From NCBI RefSeq assembly GCF_900637205.1, contig NZ_LR134355.1, positions 2,170,001-2,234,000 on the forward strand: 64,000 nt of DNA, written 5' to 3'. Numbering within the stretch: the stretch's first letter is position 1; the number at the start of each line of letters is the position of its first letter. The notes under the pieces are model-generated. The model made no database searches. It had not been told where the DNA came from and saw only the letters and a program-made list of their open reading frames with translations. Positions 19,788 through 37,670 of the stretch are shown here, in pieces. The position numbers and the translations under genes were made by a program. Source of the DNA: Mycolicibacterium chitae (GTDB taxonomy: Bacteria > Actinomycetota > Actinomycetes > Mycobacteriales > Mycobacteriaceae).

Positions 19788-20974
19788 TGGGGTTCACGAG
19801 TCGGCGCATAGATGAAGCGGGAGCGATCTTTGACGGGCCTCACGCTACTCCCGGACGTCGCGACACTGGTCGCAAGTATTTCCTGAATATTGCGAGTCTT
19901 GACAACGGGCGACTCGATCTGGGTCAGTCGGACTTCGTGGATGATGACGACTTCAAGAAATGGACACGCCGCGTTCAGCCTCAGGAGGGAGACCTGCTCT
20001 TCTCATACGAGACGCGCCTGGGGGAGGCGGCGCTGATGCCAGCCGGTGTCGAGGCGTGTCTTGGACGGAGGATGGGCCTCATTAGGCCAGATCATGAGGT
20101 TGTCCGCCCCAGATTTCTTCTCTACTACTGGCTGTCTCCTGAGTTTAAGGAACTGATTCGGGAGAATTCGGTTCACGGAGCTACTGTGAGCCGCATCCCG
20201 CTGAACCAACTTGGTTCATGGATTGTGAATCTTCCAGACTTGCCGACGCAGTGTGCTGTCAGTGACGTCCTCGGTGCGCTGGACGACAAGATCGCGGCGA
20301 ACCGTCAGGTGATTGATGCGTCGCAGGCGTTATCGGCTGCGGCTGTGTCAGCGACCCGGTGGCCGACGCGCCCGGTACCGCTTGGAGACATCACGACGTC
20401 GCTAGTCCGTGGTGCTGCGCCAAAATATTCGGATACCGGATATGTCGTCCTCAACCAGAAGTGCGTAAGGAATGGCCTCGTCGATGTCACCCTTGCGCGT
20501 ACCACCTCGACGCTTCCCACGGTTCCTACGAAAGTTCTTCGGCAGAACGATGTCCTGGTGAACTCGACCGGTCAAGGGACACTTGGGCGGACTTCTCGAT
20601 GGATCCGCTCGGATGCTGAAGTGACCGCTGACTCGCACATCTCGATCGTCCGCTTCGATTCCTCACTCGCGGACGAGGTGTTCGCGGGAACTGTGCTCAC
20701 CGGAATGGAACGCGACATCGAGTCGCTAGCTGAAGGAAGCACCGGCCAAACCGAACTTCGGCGAGATCTTCTGGCGACCCTGGAGCTCAGATTGCCGGAC
20801 ATCGACACGCAGCGGCGAATCGGAGGCATCGTGTCCGCGATGTCGGACGCGATCAATGCGAGGCAGGACGAAAATCAAGTCCTCGCCCGCACCCGCGACG
20901 AACTCCTCCCACTGCTCATGAACGGCAAGATCACCGTCAAACAAGCCGAGGCCAAGGTGGAAAAGGTGCTGTAG
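19784..20974 (+). CDS. hsdS: Type I restriction-modification specificity subunit HsdS
   Basis: A 396-residue protein with two target-recognition domains (about 1-165 and 200-350), each followed by a conserved helical spacer: LPDLPTQCAVSDVLGALDDK around 150-170 and LPDIDTQRRIGGIVSAMSD around 340-358. This arrangement defines a bipartite recognition sequence that cannot be read from the protein. The first TRD is visibly poorer in GC than its neighbours, in line with exchange of TRDs between systems. The start is GTG 19784 or ATG 19787, both just after a GGGGAGG site. It ends 2 bp before the DUF1016 gene. Confidence 0.93.
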   Translation: MMGFTSRRIDEAGAIFDGPHATPGRRDTGRKYFLNIASLDNGRLDLGQSDFVDDDDFKKWTRRVQPQEGDLLFSYETRLGEAALMPAGVEACLGRRMGLIRPDHEVVRPRFLLYYWLSPEFKELIRENSVHGATVSRIPLNQLGSWIVNLPDLPTQCAVSDVLGALDDKIAANRQVIDASQALSAAAVSATRWPTRPVPLGDITTSLVRGAAPKYSDTGYVVLNQKCVRNGLVDVTLARTTSTLPTVPTKVLRQNDVLVNSTGQGTLGRTSRWIRSDAEVTADSHISIVRFDSSLADEVFAGTVLTGMERDIESLAEGSTGQTELRRDLLATLELRLPDIDTQRRIGGIVSAMSDAINARQDENQVLARTRDELLPLLMNGKITVKQAEAKVEKVL

Positions 20975-20976
20975 CG

Positions 20977-22053
20977 ATGGGCGAGAACCTGATTTTCCCT
21001 GTGCCACCGCCGAAGAGCATGGTGCCGGAGTGGTACCCGGATTTGCTGGACGCGGTCACCGATACGGTCCAGACCGGTCGGCGCCGCGCCATCGGCGCCG
21101 CCAACCAGGAACTGGTCGGTACCTACTGGCAGGTGGGTGCCGAGATCCTGGCCCGCCAATCCGCCGAAGGCTGGGGTGCCCGCGTCATCGACCGGTTGGC
21201 TGCCGACCTGCGCGAGAGGTTTCCCGGTGTCAAGGGATTCTCGGCGCGCAATCTCAAGTACATGCGCAGCTTCGCCGAGACATGGCCCCAAGAGGCAATT
21301 GTGCAAGCACCGCTTGCACAATTGCCGTGGTATCACCACATCGCCCTGCTGGAGAAGCTGGATTCCCCTGACCTGCGGCTATGGTACGCACAGTCCGCGA
21401 TCGATGAAGGGTGGAGCCGCAACATTCTGGTCCATCACATCGATACCCGATTTTATGACCGCGTGGGCAAGGCGATCACCAACTTCGCCCAGACCCTGCC
21501 GCCGGCGGATTCGGACATGGCCCAGCAGGCCACCCGTGACCCATACCTGTTCGACTTCGTGGGGATCGCGGATACCCGCCGGGAACGCGATCTGGAACGC
21601 GCACTGATCGACCATGTCGAGAAATTCCTCCTCGAACTTGGTCAGGGTTTTGCGTTCGTCGGTCGGCAGGTTCACCTGGAGATCGACGGTAACGACTTCT
21701 ACACCGACCTGCTCTTCTACCACCTGCGGTTGCGCTGCTTCATCGTCATCGAACTGAAGGCTGGGGACTTCGATCCCAGCTATCTCGGTCAGCTCGGGAT
21801 GTATATGGCCGCTGTCGACGACGTACTTCGCCATGAGGATGACAAGCCCACCATCGGGCTGGTGCTGTGCAAAACGAAGAGCAACGTCGTTGCCGAGTAT
21901 GCGTTACGCGGCTACATCGCACCGATCGGTGTGTCGGAGTGGAAGACCGCGATCACCGAAAGCCTGCCGGCTGAACTACAGACCAGTCTGCCCACCGTCG
22001 AGGAAATCGAAGCCGAACTCAATGAAGCCACCGGAGAAGGAGACGTGCCGTGA
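20977..22053 (+). CDS. DUF1016/YhcG-family PD-(D/E)XK nuclease-domain protein
   Basis: A 358-residue protein with an N-terminal helical DUF1016_N domain (AIGAANQELVGTYWQVGAEI, about 35-55; ARNLKYMRSFAETWP, about 90-105) and a C-terminal PD-(D/E)XK nuclease fold. The likely active residues are D244 in NDFYTDLLFYH and E259/K261 in VIELKAG. Such proteins are often carried inside type I R-M operons and have been linked to DNA processing, but their role is not settled. It lies between hsdS and hsdR, and its stop overlaps the hsdR GTG start, so it is probably made in step with the R-M subunits. A perfect 15-bp inverted repeat lies within the gene at 21294-21326. Confidence 0.9.
   Translation: MGENLIFPVPPPKSMVPEWYPDLLDAVTDTVQTGRRRAIGAANQELVGTYWQVGAEILARQSAEGWGARVIDRLAADLRERFPGVKGFSARNLKYMRSFAETWPQEAIVQAPLAQLPWYHHIALLEKLDSPDLRLWYAQSAIDEGWSRNILVHHIDTRFYDRVGKAITNFAQTLPPADSDMAQQATRDPYLFDFVGIADTRRERDLERALIDHVEKFLLELGQGFAFVGRQVHLEIDGNDFYTDLLFYHLRLRCFIVIELKAGDFDPSYLGQLGMYMAAVDDVLRHEDDKPTIGLVLCKTKSNVVAEYALRGYIAPIGVSEWKTAITESLPAELQTSLPTVEEIEAELNEATGEGDVP
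21294..21326. repeat. Perfect 15-bp inverted repeat inside the DUF1016 gene
   Basis: GGCAATTGTGCAAGC (21294-21308) and GCTTGCACAATTGCC (21312-21326) are exact reverse complements around an ACC loop. The repeat codes for the conserved-looking stretch AIVQAPLAQLP. A hairpin of this strength within a coding region is unusual. Confidence 0.9.
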
Positions 22054-25000
22054 CCGGGGTGATGAATGAATCAGATTGGGAACAGTGGACTCTGGACCAG
22101 CTCGGCGAGATCGAGTGGGAACACAAGAGTGGCAAGGAAATCGCGCCCGGCTCCGGTGGGCGTGAGAATTGGCACGACATCGTGCTGCGCGGCGCGGTCG
22201 AAACGGCACTGCGGAACCTGAATCCGAACGTGCCCGAGCAGTACCTGCAGCAGGCTTACGCCGAGGTGACCACCCCACAGTCGCAGGATGCGATCAAAGA
22301 AAACTTCCGTCTGCACAAGATCGTCACCGAGGGATACCGCGGGATCAGCTACATCGATCACGACGGACGCGAGGTGAACCCAACCATCCGGTTCATGTCC
22401 GCAGACCCGGCCAAGAACCGCTATCTGGCAGTCAGCCAGGTCACCATCCGCAGCCACCAATACGAACGTCGCTTCGACACCGTGCTCTACGTCAACGGTC
22501 TGCCGCTGTCGATCATCGAGTTGAAGCAGGCCGGCTCCAAGTCGGCCACCGCCGAGACCGCCTACAATCAATTGCAGACCTACCTGCGCGAGTTCCCAAT
22601 GGCGTTCCGCTTTGCCTGTTTCGTCTTGGTGACCGACGGCATCAACGCCAAGTACGGCACACCCTTCACCCCGTGGAACCATTTTGCGCCCTGGAACGTC
22701 GACGACGATGGGCACCCAGTCGAATATGGGGAACTTGCGTCCGACGGTGAACCGTCCACCGAACTGGACCTCACTATCGCGGGCGTCTACAACGTCGAAC
22801 GCTTCGGCCAGTTGCTGCGTGACTACACTGTGTTCGATGAGGATGCCTCCGGTCTGCGGAAGCGAATCGCCAAGCCCCATCAGTACTTTGCGGTGACCAA
22901 GGCGGTCGGCAGCACCATCGAAGCCGTCGATACGGACGGTCGCGCCGGCGTCGTCTGGCATACCCAGGGCTCGGGCAAGTCGATGGAAATGGAGTTGTAC
23001 ACCGCCAAGGTGATGCGCCATCCACGGTTGGCGAACCCGACGGTGATCGTGCTGACCGACCGCACCGAACTCGACAGCCAACTCTATGACGGCTTCAACG
23101 TCAGCACCTTGCTGCCCGAGCACCCGCAGCAGGTCACCAACCGTGAACAACTGCGTCAGAAACTTACCGATACCCGCAGTGGCGGCATCTACTTCTCTAC
23201 GCTGCAGAAGTTCGGACTGACGAAGGACGAGCGGGACTCCGGGGCAGACCATCCGCTGCTTTCGGAGCGGCGGAACATCATCGTGATCGCCGACGAAGCG
23301 CACCGCAGCCACTACGACAACCTCGACGGCTACGCCGCGCATCTGAAGAAGGCGCTACCGCACGCCACCTTGATCGCGTTCACCGGGACACCGATCGCCG
23401 AAGGCGAGCGTGACACCCGCCGGGTATTCGGCGACGACATCGATGTGTACGACCTGCACCGGGCGGTGTCCGACGGAGCCACGGTGCCGGTGCTGTTCGA
23501 GCCGCGCCTGATCAAACTGGCCCGCGTCGACGACGTCGACGACGACCAGATCGACGACGCTGCAGAAGAAGTCACAGCGGGCCTGGACGAAGTGGACAAG
23601 GAGCGGCTGCAAAGGAGCGTGGCCGTTCTCGACACGGTGTACGGCGCGCCGGATCGCGTCCGCGAGTTGGCCGCAGATCTGGTGCGGCACTGGGAGACGC
23701 GACGAGACCTGATGCGGCCGTTCATCGGAGGCCCCGGCAAAGCCATGGTGGTCTGTGCCACCCGGTCCATTGCCGCGCGGCTGTACGAGGAACTGATCAC
23801 GCTGCGACCGGATTGGCACGACGATGCCGACGACAAGGGCGTGGTCAAGGTGGTGTACACGGCTTCGCCTGGAGACAGCCCGGCGATCACCAAACATCTG
23901 CGGCGGCCCAGTGCGACAGCCGCGGTCAAGCAGCGCGTCAAGGATCCGGATGACGAACTCGAAATCGTGATCGTCAAGGACATGATGTTGACCGGTTTCG
24001 ATGCCCCGGCACTGCACACCCTCTATATCGACCGTCCGCTCAGGGGCGCGTTGCTGATGCAGACCCTGGCCCGGGTGAACCGCACCTACCAGGGAAAACA
24101 AGACGGCTTGCTGGTCGCATACTCGCCGTTGGTGGAGAATCTGACCAAGGCGCTTGCAGAGTTCACCCGCAACACCACGGACACCGGCGACAAGCTGGTC
24201 GGCCAGAACGTGGCCGAGGCGGCCACGATCGTCTATGACTTGTTGAGCAAGCTGCATGCGCTGGTCGGTGAGCAATGGCGCGACGTTGTGCGGGCTGACC
24301 CGAAGCAGGGTTGGTACCGGGCTGCTCGCGATGTCACGGTCCAGTTGCGGTCGCCCGCAACGCCGGGCAACGTCGACCCCGACGACCCGGCGCGCCGTCC
24401 GCTGGCCGACACGTTCCGCGATCTGTCGGCGAAGCTGGCCCGAGCGTGGGCGCTGACCGGAGGTCATTCCGACCGAGACGCCGAGCTCGAGCGCGTCCGT
24501 CCAGATGTGCGGTTCTACGAAGAGGTTCGGGGTTGGATGGCGAAGCTGGATGCGCGGGATCGCATTGCTTCCGGTGAGCCGATCCCCGACGACATCAAGC
24601 GGCTTTTGGGCGACATTGTGGTCGGTTCGGCGGAAACCACCGGCGTCATCGACATCTACCGGGCCGCCGGATTGGAGCTGCCGCAACTGGATCACCTGAC
24701 CCCCGCGTGGGTTGAGGATGTGCAGAAACCTGACAAGGCACATCTGGCGATCGAGGCGCTCAAAGCTAGCTTGCTGGAGAAGGCTCGGGAGTCGACCCGC
24801 GGCAATGAAGTACGCAGCAAGCTGTTCTCGGAACGCATCGACGAATTGATGGCCAAGTACACGAATCAGCAGCTAACTGCTGCCGAGGTGATTGCGCGGC
24901 TGGTTGAACTGGCTGAGGAGGTGGTGGCCGAAGCGGACCGTGGAAAGCAGTTCGCGCCACCGCTGGCCACCGATGAACTCGCGTTCTACGATGTCGTCAC

Positions 25001-25265
25001 CCAGAACTCTTCAGCGGTTGATGTCATGGGTGATGACGTTCTCGCCCAGATCGCACGAGATTTGGTCGCCACGATGCGGCGCGACACCCGTATCGACTGG
25101 ACGGTGCGTGAGGATGTCAAGGCCAAGCTCCGAGCCTCGATCAAGCGGCTGCTCCGCAAGTACGGATACCCGCCGGATCAGCAGCCGGCCGCAATCGTGG
25201 CGGTGATGAACCAGATGGAGTCGCTCGCACCGCGCTATGCGGAGGAAAATGCGATAACCACCTGA
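22050..25265 (+). CDS. hsdR: Type I restriction enzyme R subunit HsdR
   Basis: A 1071-residue protein with the type I order: a PD-(D/E)XK nuclease near the N-terminus (D143 in RRFDTVLY, E157 and K159 in IIELKQ), then a superfamily 2 translocase with Walker A GSGKS (307-311), DEAH box (415-418), the TGTP motif after LIAFTG, and MMLTGFDAP and LARVNRTYQGK as later helicase motifs. The C-terminal 300 residues form the helical domain that docks on HsdM. All key residues are present, so restriction should be active if HsdM and HsdS assemble. GTG 22050 overlaps the stop of the preceding gene (GTGA); ATG 22062 is an alternative. The gene ends 57 bp before argC. Confidence 0.95.
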   Translation: MTGVMNESDWEQWTLDQLGEIEWEHKSGKEIAPGSGGRENWHDIVLRGAVETALRNLNPNVPEQYLQQAYAEVTTPQSQDAIKENFRLHKIVTEGYRGISYIDHDGREVNPTIRFMSADPAKNRYLAVSQVTIRSHQYERRFDTVLYVNGLPLSIIELKQAGSKSATAETAYNQLQTYLREFPMAFRFACFVLVTDGINAKYGTPFTPWNHFAPWNVDDDGHPVEYGELASDGEPSTELDLTIAGVYNVERFGQLLRDYTVFDEDASGLRKRIAKPHQYFAVTKAVGSTIEAVDTDGRAGVVWHTQGSGKSMEMELYTAKVMRHPRLANPTVIVLTDRTELDSQLYDGFNVSTLLPEHPQQVTNREQLRQKLTDTRSGGIYFSTLQKFGLTKDERDSGADHPLLSERRNIIVIADEAHRSHYDNLDGYAAHLKKALPHATLIAFTGTPIAEGERDTRRVFGDDIDVYDLHRAVSDGATVPVLFEPRLIKLARVDDVDDDQIDDAAEEVTAGLDEVDKERLQRSVAVLDTVYGAPDRVRELAADLVRHWETRRDLMRPFIGGPGKAMVVCATRSIAARLYEELITLRPDWHDDADDKGVVKVVYTASPGDSPAITKHLRRPSATAAVKQRVKDPDDELEIVIVKDMMLTGFDAPALHTLYIDRPLRGALLMQTLARVNRTYQGKQDGLLVAYSPLVENLTKALAEFTRNTTDTGDKLVGQNVAEAATIVYDLLSKLHALVGEQWRDVVRADPKQGWYRAARDVTVQLRSPATPGNVDPDDPARRPLADTFRDLSAKLARAWALTGGHSDRDAELERVRPDVRFYEEVRGWMAKLDARDRIASGEPIPDDIKRLLGDIVVGSAETTGVIDIYRAAGLELPQLDHLTPAWVEDVQKPDKAHLAIEALKASLLEKARESTRGNEVRSKLFSERIDELMAKYTNQQLTAAEVIARLVELAEEVVAEADRGKQFAPPLATDELAFYDVVTQNSSAVDVMGDDVLAQIARDLVATMRRDTRIDWTVREDVKAKLRASIKRLLRKYGYPPDQQPAAIVAVMNQMESLAPRYAEENAITT

Positions 25266-25293
25266 CAAGGCCCAGCTGGAATTAGTTTGCAGA

Positions 25294-27549
<2,256 letters not shown>

Positions 27550-27553
<4 letters not shown>

Positions 27554-27612
27554 CCGCCGCGAGTCGACGCAGCGCTGCGAGGGACGAGCAGTGCGGAGGA
27601 GCGAGCTCATGA
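27550..27612 (+). CDS. Minicistron 1 in the 59-bp repeat, 20 aa
   Basis: ATG 27550 overlaps the argJ stop as ATGA. The frame codes for 20 residues, [20 protein letters not shown], and stops with TGA 27610-27612, overlapping the ATG of minicistron 2. A GGAGG site within the unit lies before the next ATG. Whether the peptide matters or only the coupling does is unknown. Confidence 0.5.
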
Positions 27613-27667
27613 CCGCCGCGAGTCGACGCAGCGCTGCGAGGGACGAGCAGTGCGGAGGAGCGAGCTC
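27550..27667. repeat. Two exact 59-bp tandem repeats between argJ and argB
   Basis: Unit 1 is 27550-27608 and unit 2 is 27609-27667, identical over 59 bp. Each begins with ATGACC and ends with a GGAGGAGCGAGCTC ribosome-binding region before the next ATG. The argB start repeats the same ATGACC. The layout resembles the mycobacterial interspersed repetitive units (MIRUs) that lie between coupled genes. Confidence 0.95.

Positions 27668-27671
<4 letters not shown>
27609..27671 (+). CDS. Minicistron 2 in the 59-bp repeat, 20 aa
   Basis: The same 20-residue peptide as minicistron 1, from ATG 27609 to TGA 27669-27671. Its stop overlaps ATG 27668 of argB. Because 59 is not a multiple of three, each repeat changes frame yet preserves coupling through the ATGA junctions. 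Confidence 0.5.
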
Positions 27672-31189
<3,518 letters not shown>

Positions 31190-31236
31190 CTGAAAACCAC
31201 CCAGAGACTGAAGAAAAATGATGAAGGAGATCGGTG

Positions 31237-32436
31237 ATGTCTGAGCGCGTCATCCTGGCGTATTCCGGCGGTCTGGACACCTCCGTGGCGATCAGCTGGA
31301 TCGGGAAAGAGACCGGCCGCGAAGTGGTGGCCGTGGCCATCGACCTCGGTCAGGGCGGTGAGGACATGGAGGTGGTGCGTCAGCGTGCCATCGACTGCGG
31401 TGCCGTCGAGGCGGTGGTGGTCGATGCGCGCGACGAGTTCGCCGACGAGTACTGCCTGCCGACCATCCAATCCAACGCGCTCTACATGGACCGCTACCCG
31501 CTGGTCTCGGCGATCAGCCGGCCGCTGATCGTCAAGCACCTGGTCACCGCGGCCCGCGAGCACGGTGGCGGCATCGTCGCGCACGGCTGCACCGGCAAGG
31601 GCAACGACCAGGTCCGCTTCGAGGTCGGATTCGCCTCGCTGGCCCCGGATCTCGAGGTGCTGGCCCCGGTCCGCGACTACGCCTGGACCCGGGAGAAGGC
31701 CATCGCCTTCGCCGAGGAGAACGCCATCCCGATCAACGTCACCAAGCGTTCGCCGTTCTCGATCGACCAGAACGTGTGGGGCCGCGCAGTGGAGACGGGC
31801 TTCCTCGAGCACCTGTGGAACGCGCCCACCAAGGACGTCTACGACTACACCGAGGATCCCACCCTCAACTGGAGCACCCCCGACGAGGTGATCGTCGGCT
31901 TCGAGAAGGGTGTGCCGGTGTCCATCGACGGCCGGCCGGTCACGGTGCTGCAGGCCATCGAGGAACTCAACCGCCGCGCGGGCGCCCAAGGCGTGGGCCG
32001 GCTCGATGTGGTCGAGGACCGGCTGGTTGGCATCAAGAGCCGCGAGATCTACGAGGCCCCGGGCGCCATGGTGCTCATCACCGCCCACACCGAGCTCGAG
32101 CACGTCACCCTCGAACGCGAGCTGGGCCGGTACAAGCGCGGCACCGACCAGAAGTGGGGCGAGCTGGTGTACGACGGCCTGTGGTTCTCGCCGCTCAAGC
32201 GCGCGCTGGAGTCCTTCGTCGAGCACACCCAGGAGCACGTCACCGGCGAGATCCGGCTGGTGCTGCACGGCGGGCACATCGCGGTCAACGGCCGGCGCAG
32301 CAGCCAGTCGCTGTACGACTTCAACCTGGCCACCTACGACGAGGGCGACACCTTCGACCAGTCGTCGGCCAAGGGCTTCGTGCACGTGCACGGCCTGTCG
32401 TCGAAGATTTCCGCCAAGCGCGACCTCGGCCTGTGA
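31237..32436 (+). CDS. argG: Argininosuccinate synthase
   Basis: A 399-residue ATP-dependent ligase that joins citrulline and aspartate. The N-terminal ATP-pyrophosphatase loop [12 protein letters not shown] (about 8-19) and the [13 protein letters not shown] segment are present. ATG 31237 is preferred over GTG 31234 because AAGGAGA ends 6 bp before it. The 47-bp gap after argR is one of few uncoupled joints in this operon. Confidence 0.97.
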   Translation: MSERVILAYSGGLDTSVAISWIGKETGREVVAVAIDLGQGGEDMEVVRQRAIDCGAVEAVVVDARDEFADEYCLPTIQSNALYMDRYPLVSAISRPLIVKHLVTAAREHGGGIVAHGCTGKGNDQVRFEVGFASLAPDLEVLAPVRDYAWTREKAIAFAEENAIPINVTKRSPFSIDQNVWGRAVETGFLEHLWNAPTKDVYDYTEDPTLNWSTPDEVIVGFEKGVPVSIDGRPVTVLQAIEELNRRAGAQGVGRLDVVEDRLVGIKSREIYEAPGAMVLITAHTELEHVTLERELGRYKRGTDQKWGELVYDGLWFSPLKRALESFVEHTQEHVTGEIRLVLHGGHIAVNGRRSSQSLYDFNLATYDEGDTFDQSSAKGFVHVHGLSSKISAKRDLGL

Positions 32437-32459
32437 CCCCCACCCCCTTCCCGCGAGCG

Positions 32460-33946
<1,487 letters not shown>

Positions 33947-33962
33947 GTCCTAGGCTGGGGAC

Positions 33963-34832
33963 ATGACAGAGCGGGTCGTGTTCACGTCTGAGGGGACCCG
34001 CTGCGTGGGTCAGGTGTATCGCGCGGCCCATCCGAGCCGGCACTGCATCGTGATGTGCACCGGATTCGGTGGTACCCAGGACACCCCGGCTCTGCGGGCC
34101 ACCGCCCGCGACTTCGCGACGGCCGGCTACCACGTCCTGACTTTCGACTACCGCAGCTTCGGTGTCAGTGACGGCGAACCCCGCCAGGTGATGAGCGTCG
34201 AGGGTCAGCTCGCCGACATCGCCGCGGCCGTCGACCGCGCCCGCGGGATCGAGGAGGTCGACTCCGTGATGCTGTGGGGCACCTCGCTGGGCGGCGGACA
34301 TGTCGTCACCGCCGCGTCCCGGGATCCCGACATCGCCGCCGTCATCGCCCAGATTCCGTTCAATGGCTTCCCGCGCAAGGTCGAAGGCCGTTCCACCGCA
34401 GCCACACTCAAGCTGCTCGGCGTCATGGTCGGCGATTGGCTGCGCGGTAAACTACGGCTTCCGCCGCTCTACCTGTCCGCCGTGGGTGGGCGCGGCGAGT
34501 TCGCGGTGATCGCCAGCGACGAGGCGCAGCGCGTCATCGCGGGCATGACCAGCCCGACCTGGCGCAACCAGGTGGCCCCGCGCGGACTGCTGGAGATGCT
34601 GCGTTACCGGCCGGCGACCGTCGCGCCGAGCGTGGCCTGTCCGGTGCTGGTGTGCATCGGAGCCGGCGACGCCGAAACCCCGCCGGAGCTTGCCGAAGCC
34701 CTGGCCGATGCGGTGCCGCACAGTGAGCGCAAGACCTACCCGGTGGCGCATTTCGACTTCTACGCCGAAGAGGTGCGGCCGCGGATCGTCGCCGATCAGA
34801 TCGATTTTCTCCGGCGGATCACCGCGGCCTGA
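33963..34832 (+). CDS. Alpha/beta hydrolase, dienelactone-hydrolase-like
   Basis: A 289-residue alpha/beta hydrolase. The nucleophile is S108 in GTSLGG, with oxyanion-loop residues in CTGFGGTQDT, an Asp in CIGAGDAETPPE and the His in YPVAHFDFY completing the triad. No signal peptide, so cytoplasmic. Substrate cannot be inferred. It starts 16 bp after argH and may be read through from the arg operon; it is convergent with the ABC-F gene with only 2 bp between them. Confidence 0.88.
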   Translation: MTERVVFTSEGTRCVGQVYRAAHPSRHCIVMCTGFGGTQDTPALRATARDFATAGYHVLTFDYRSFGVSDGEPRQVMSVEGQLADIAAAVDRARGIEEVDSVMLWGTSLGGGHVVTAASRDPDIAAVIAQIPFNGFPRKVEGRSTAATLKLLGVMVGDWLRGKLRLPPLYLSAVGGRGEFAVIASDEAQRVIAGMTSPTWRNQVAPRGLLEMLRYRPATVAPSVACPVLVCIGAGDAETPPELAEALADAVPHSERKTYPVAHFDFYAEEVRPRIVADQIDFLRRITAA

Positions 34833-34834
34833 GC

Positions 34835-36613
<1,779 letters not shown>

Positions 36614-36714
36614 TGCCGCCGACCCTATCGGCCGGGGGCCTCCCGGCGTCGACCGCGCTGGCCATCGAGCCGATTTTCAGCCGTCAGCAGCCGTTAACCC
36701 GCAGTTCCGGTTGC

Positions 36715-36732
36715 ACATCTAGACATCTATAC
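36715..36732 (-). promoter_or_regulatory. Possible PhnF operator before the phn operon
   Basis: Read on the minus strand the site is GTATAGAT followed by GTCTAGAT, a direct repeat of GTnTAGAT. GTATAGA is the core reported for the M. smegmatis PhnF operator (TGGTATAGACCA). It lies 41 bp before phnD, and a PhnF-like repressor is encoded in the operon. Confidence 0.5.
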
Positions 36733-36772
36733 GGCAGTTGCAGCGACCATCGGCGAACGAACGGAAGAGAAC

Positions 36773-37669
36773 ATGATGTCTGTACGCGGCACGATCGTAG
36801 GCGCGGTGGGAATGCTGACCGTGACGGCCGCCGTCGCGGCCTGCAGCGGCGCGCCCAGCGAGGAACATGCCCAGTCCCCGACGCTGCGGCTGGCGGTCAC
36901 CGACCTGCAGGGTCTCGAGGAACTGCAACGCGAGTTCGGGGCCTTCAAGGACGAATTCGAGCAGCAGTCCGGTCTGGACGTCGACTTCTTCGCGGTCAAC
37001 GACCGCACGGCCGCCGCCGCGGCGCTGCAGGCCGACCGGGTGGACGTGGTCTTCACCGGCCCGGCCGAGTACGTGGTGCTGCACGAGCGCACCGGCGCCG
37101 AGCCCATCGTCGCGATCGAACGCGACGGCTACCGCTCCTGCATCTACACCACCCGCGACGGGCCGGCCGACCTCGACGCACTGCGCGGCACCAAGATCGC
37201 GATGTCCGACGTCGGTTCCACCAGTGGACATCTCGGGCCCTCGCAGATCCTCGTTGACGCCGGACTGGACCCGGTCGCCGACATGGAGGTGCTCACCGTG
37301 GGCGACACGGTCCATCAGGCGCTCAAGCGCGGTGATGTGGCCTCGGTCGGCATCGGCTGTCACGACTACGAGGAGTTCATGGCTACCGAGGACGATCCGG
37401 CGCAGTTCCGGATGCTGGCCGAGGGGCCAGTCCTGCCGCCCGATCTGCTGATGGCCCGCGAGGATCTCGACGAGGCGACCGTGGAGACCATCCGGACCAC
37501 CTTCGTCGACCACTTCGACACGCTCCTGCCCGCGATGCTCGAGGGCAAGGACAACGCGAAGTACGACAACGCGACCCTGGTGACCGTCACCGACGGCGAC
37601 TACGACGTGGTGCGGTCGATGTATCAGGCCGTCGGCGTGAACGACTTCTCCGAATTCATCGGCAGCTGA
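36773..37669 (+). CDS. phnD: Phosphonate ABC transporter substrate-binding lipoprotein
   Basis: A 298-residue PhnD-type binding protein. The N-terminus is a lipoprotein signal (VTAAVAAC, lipidated C24), so the mature protein sits on the outer face of the membrane. The body shows family features: NDRTAAAAALQADRVDVVFTGPAEYV, RGTKIAMSDVGSTSGHLGPS and a final TDGDYDVVRSMYQAVG. It should capture phosphonates, or phosphate esters or phosphite. It starts the phn operon, 159 bp after the divergent ABC-F gene, and ends 1 bp before phnC. Confidence 0.93.
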   Translation: MMSVRGTIVGAVGMLTVTAAVAACSGAPSEEHAQSPTLRLAVTDLQGLEELQREFGAFKDEFEQQSGLDVDFFAVNDRTAAAAALQADRVDVVFTGPAEYVVLHERTGAEPIVAIERDGYRSCIYTTRDGPADLDALRGTKIAMSDVGSTSGHLGPSQILVDAGLDPVADMEVLTVGDTVHQALKRGDVASVGIGCHDYEEFMATEDDPAQFRMLAEGPVLPPDLLMAREDLDEATVETIRTTFVDHFDTLLPAMLEGKDNAKYDNATLVTVTDGDYDVVRSMYQAVGVNDFSEFIGS

Positions 37670-37670
37670 G

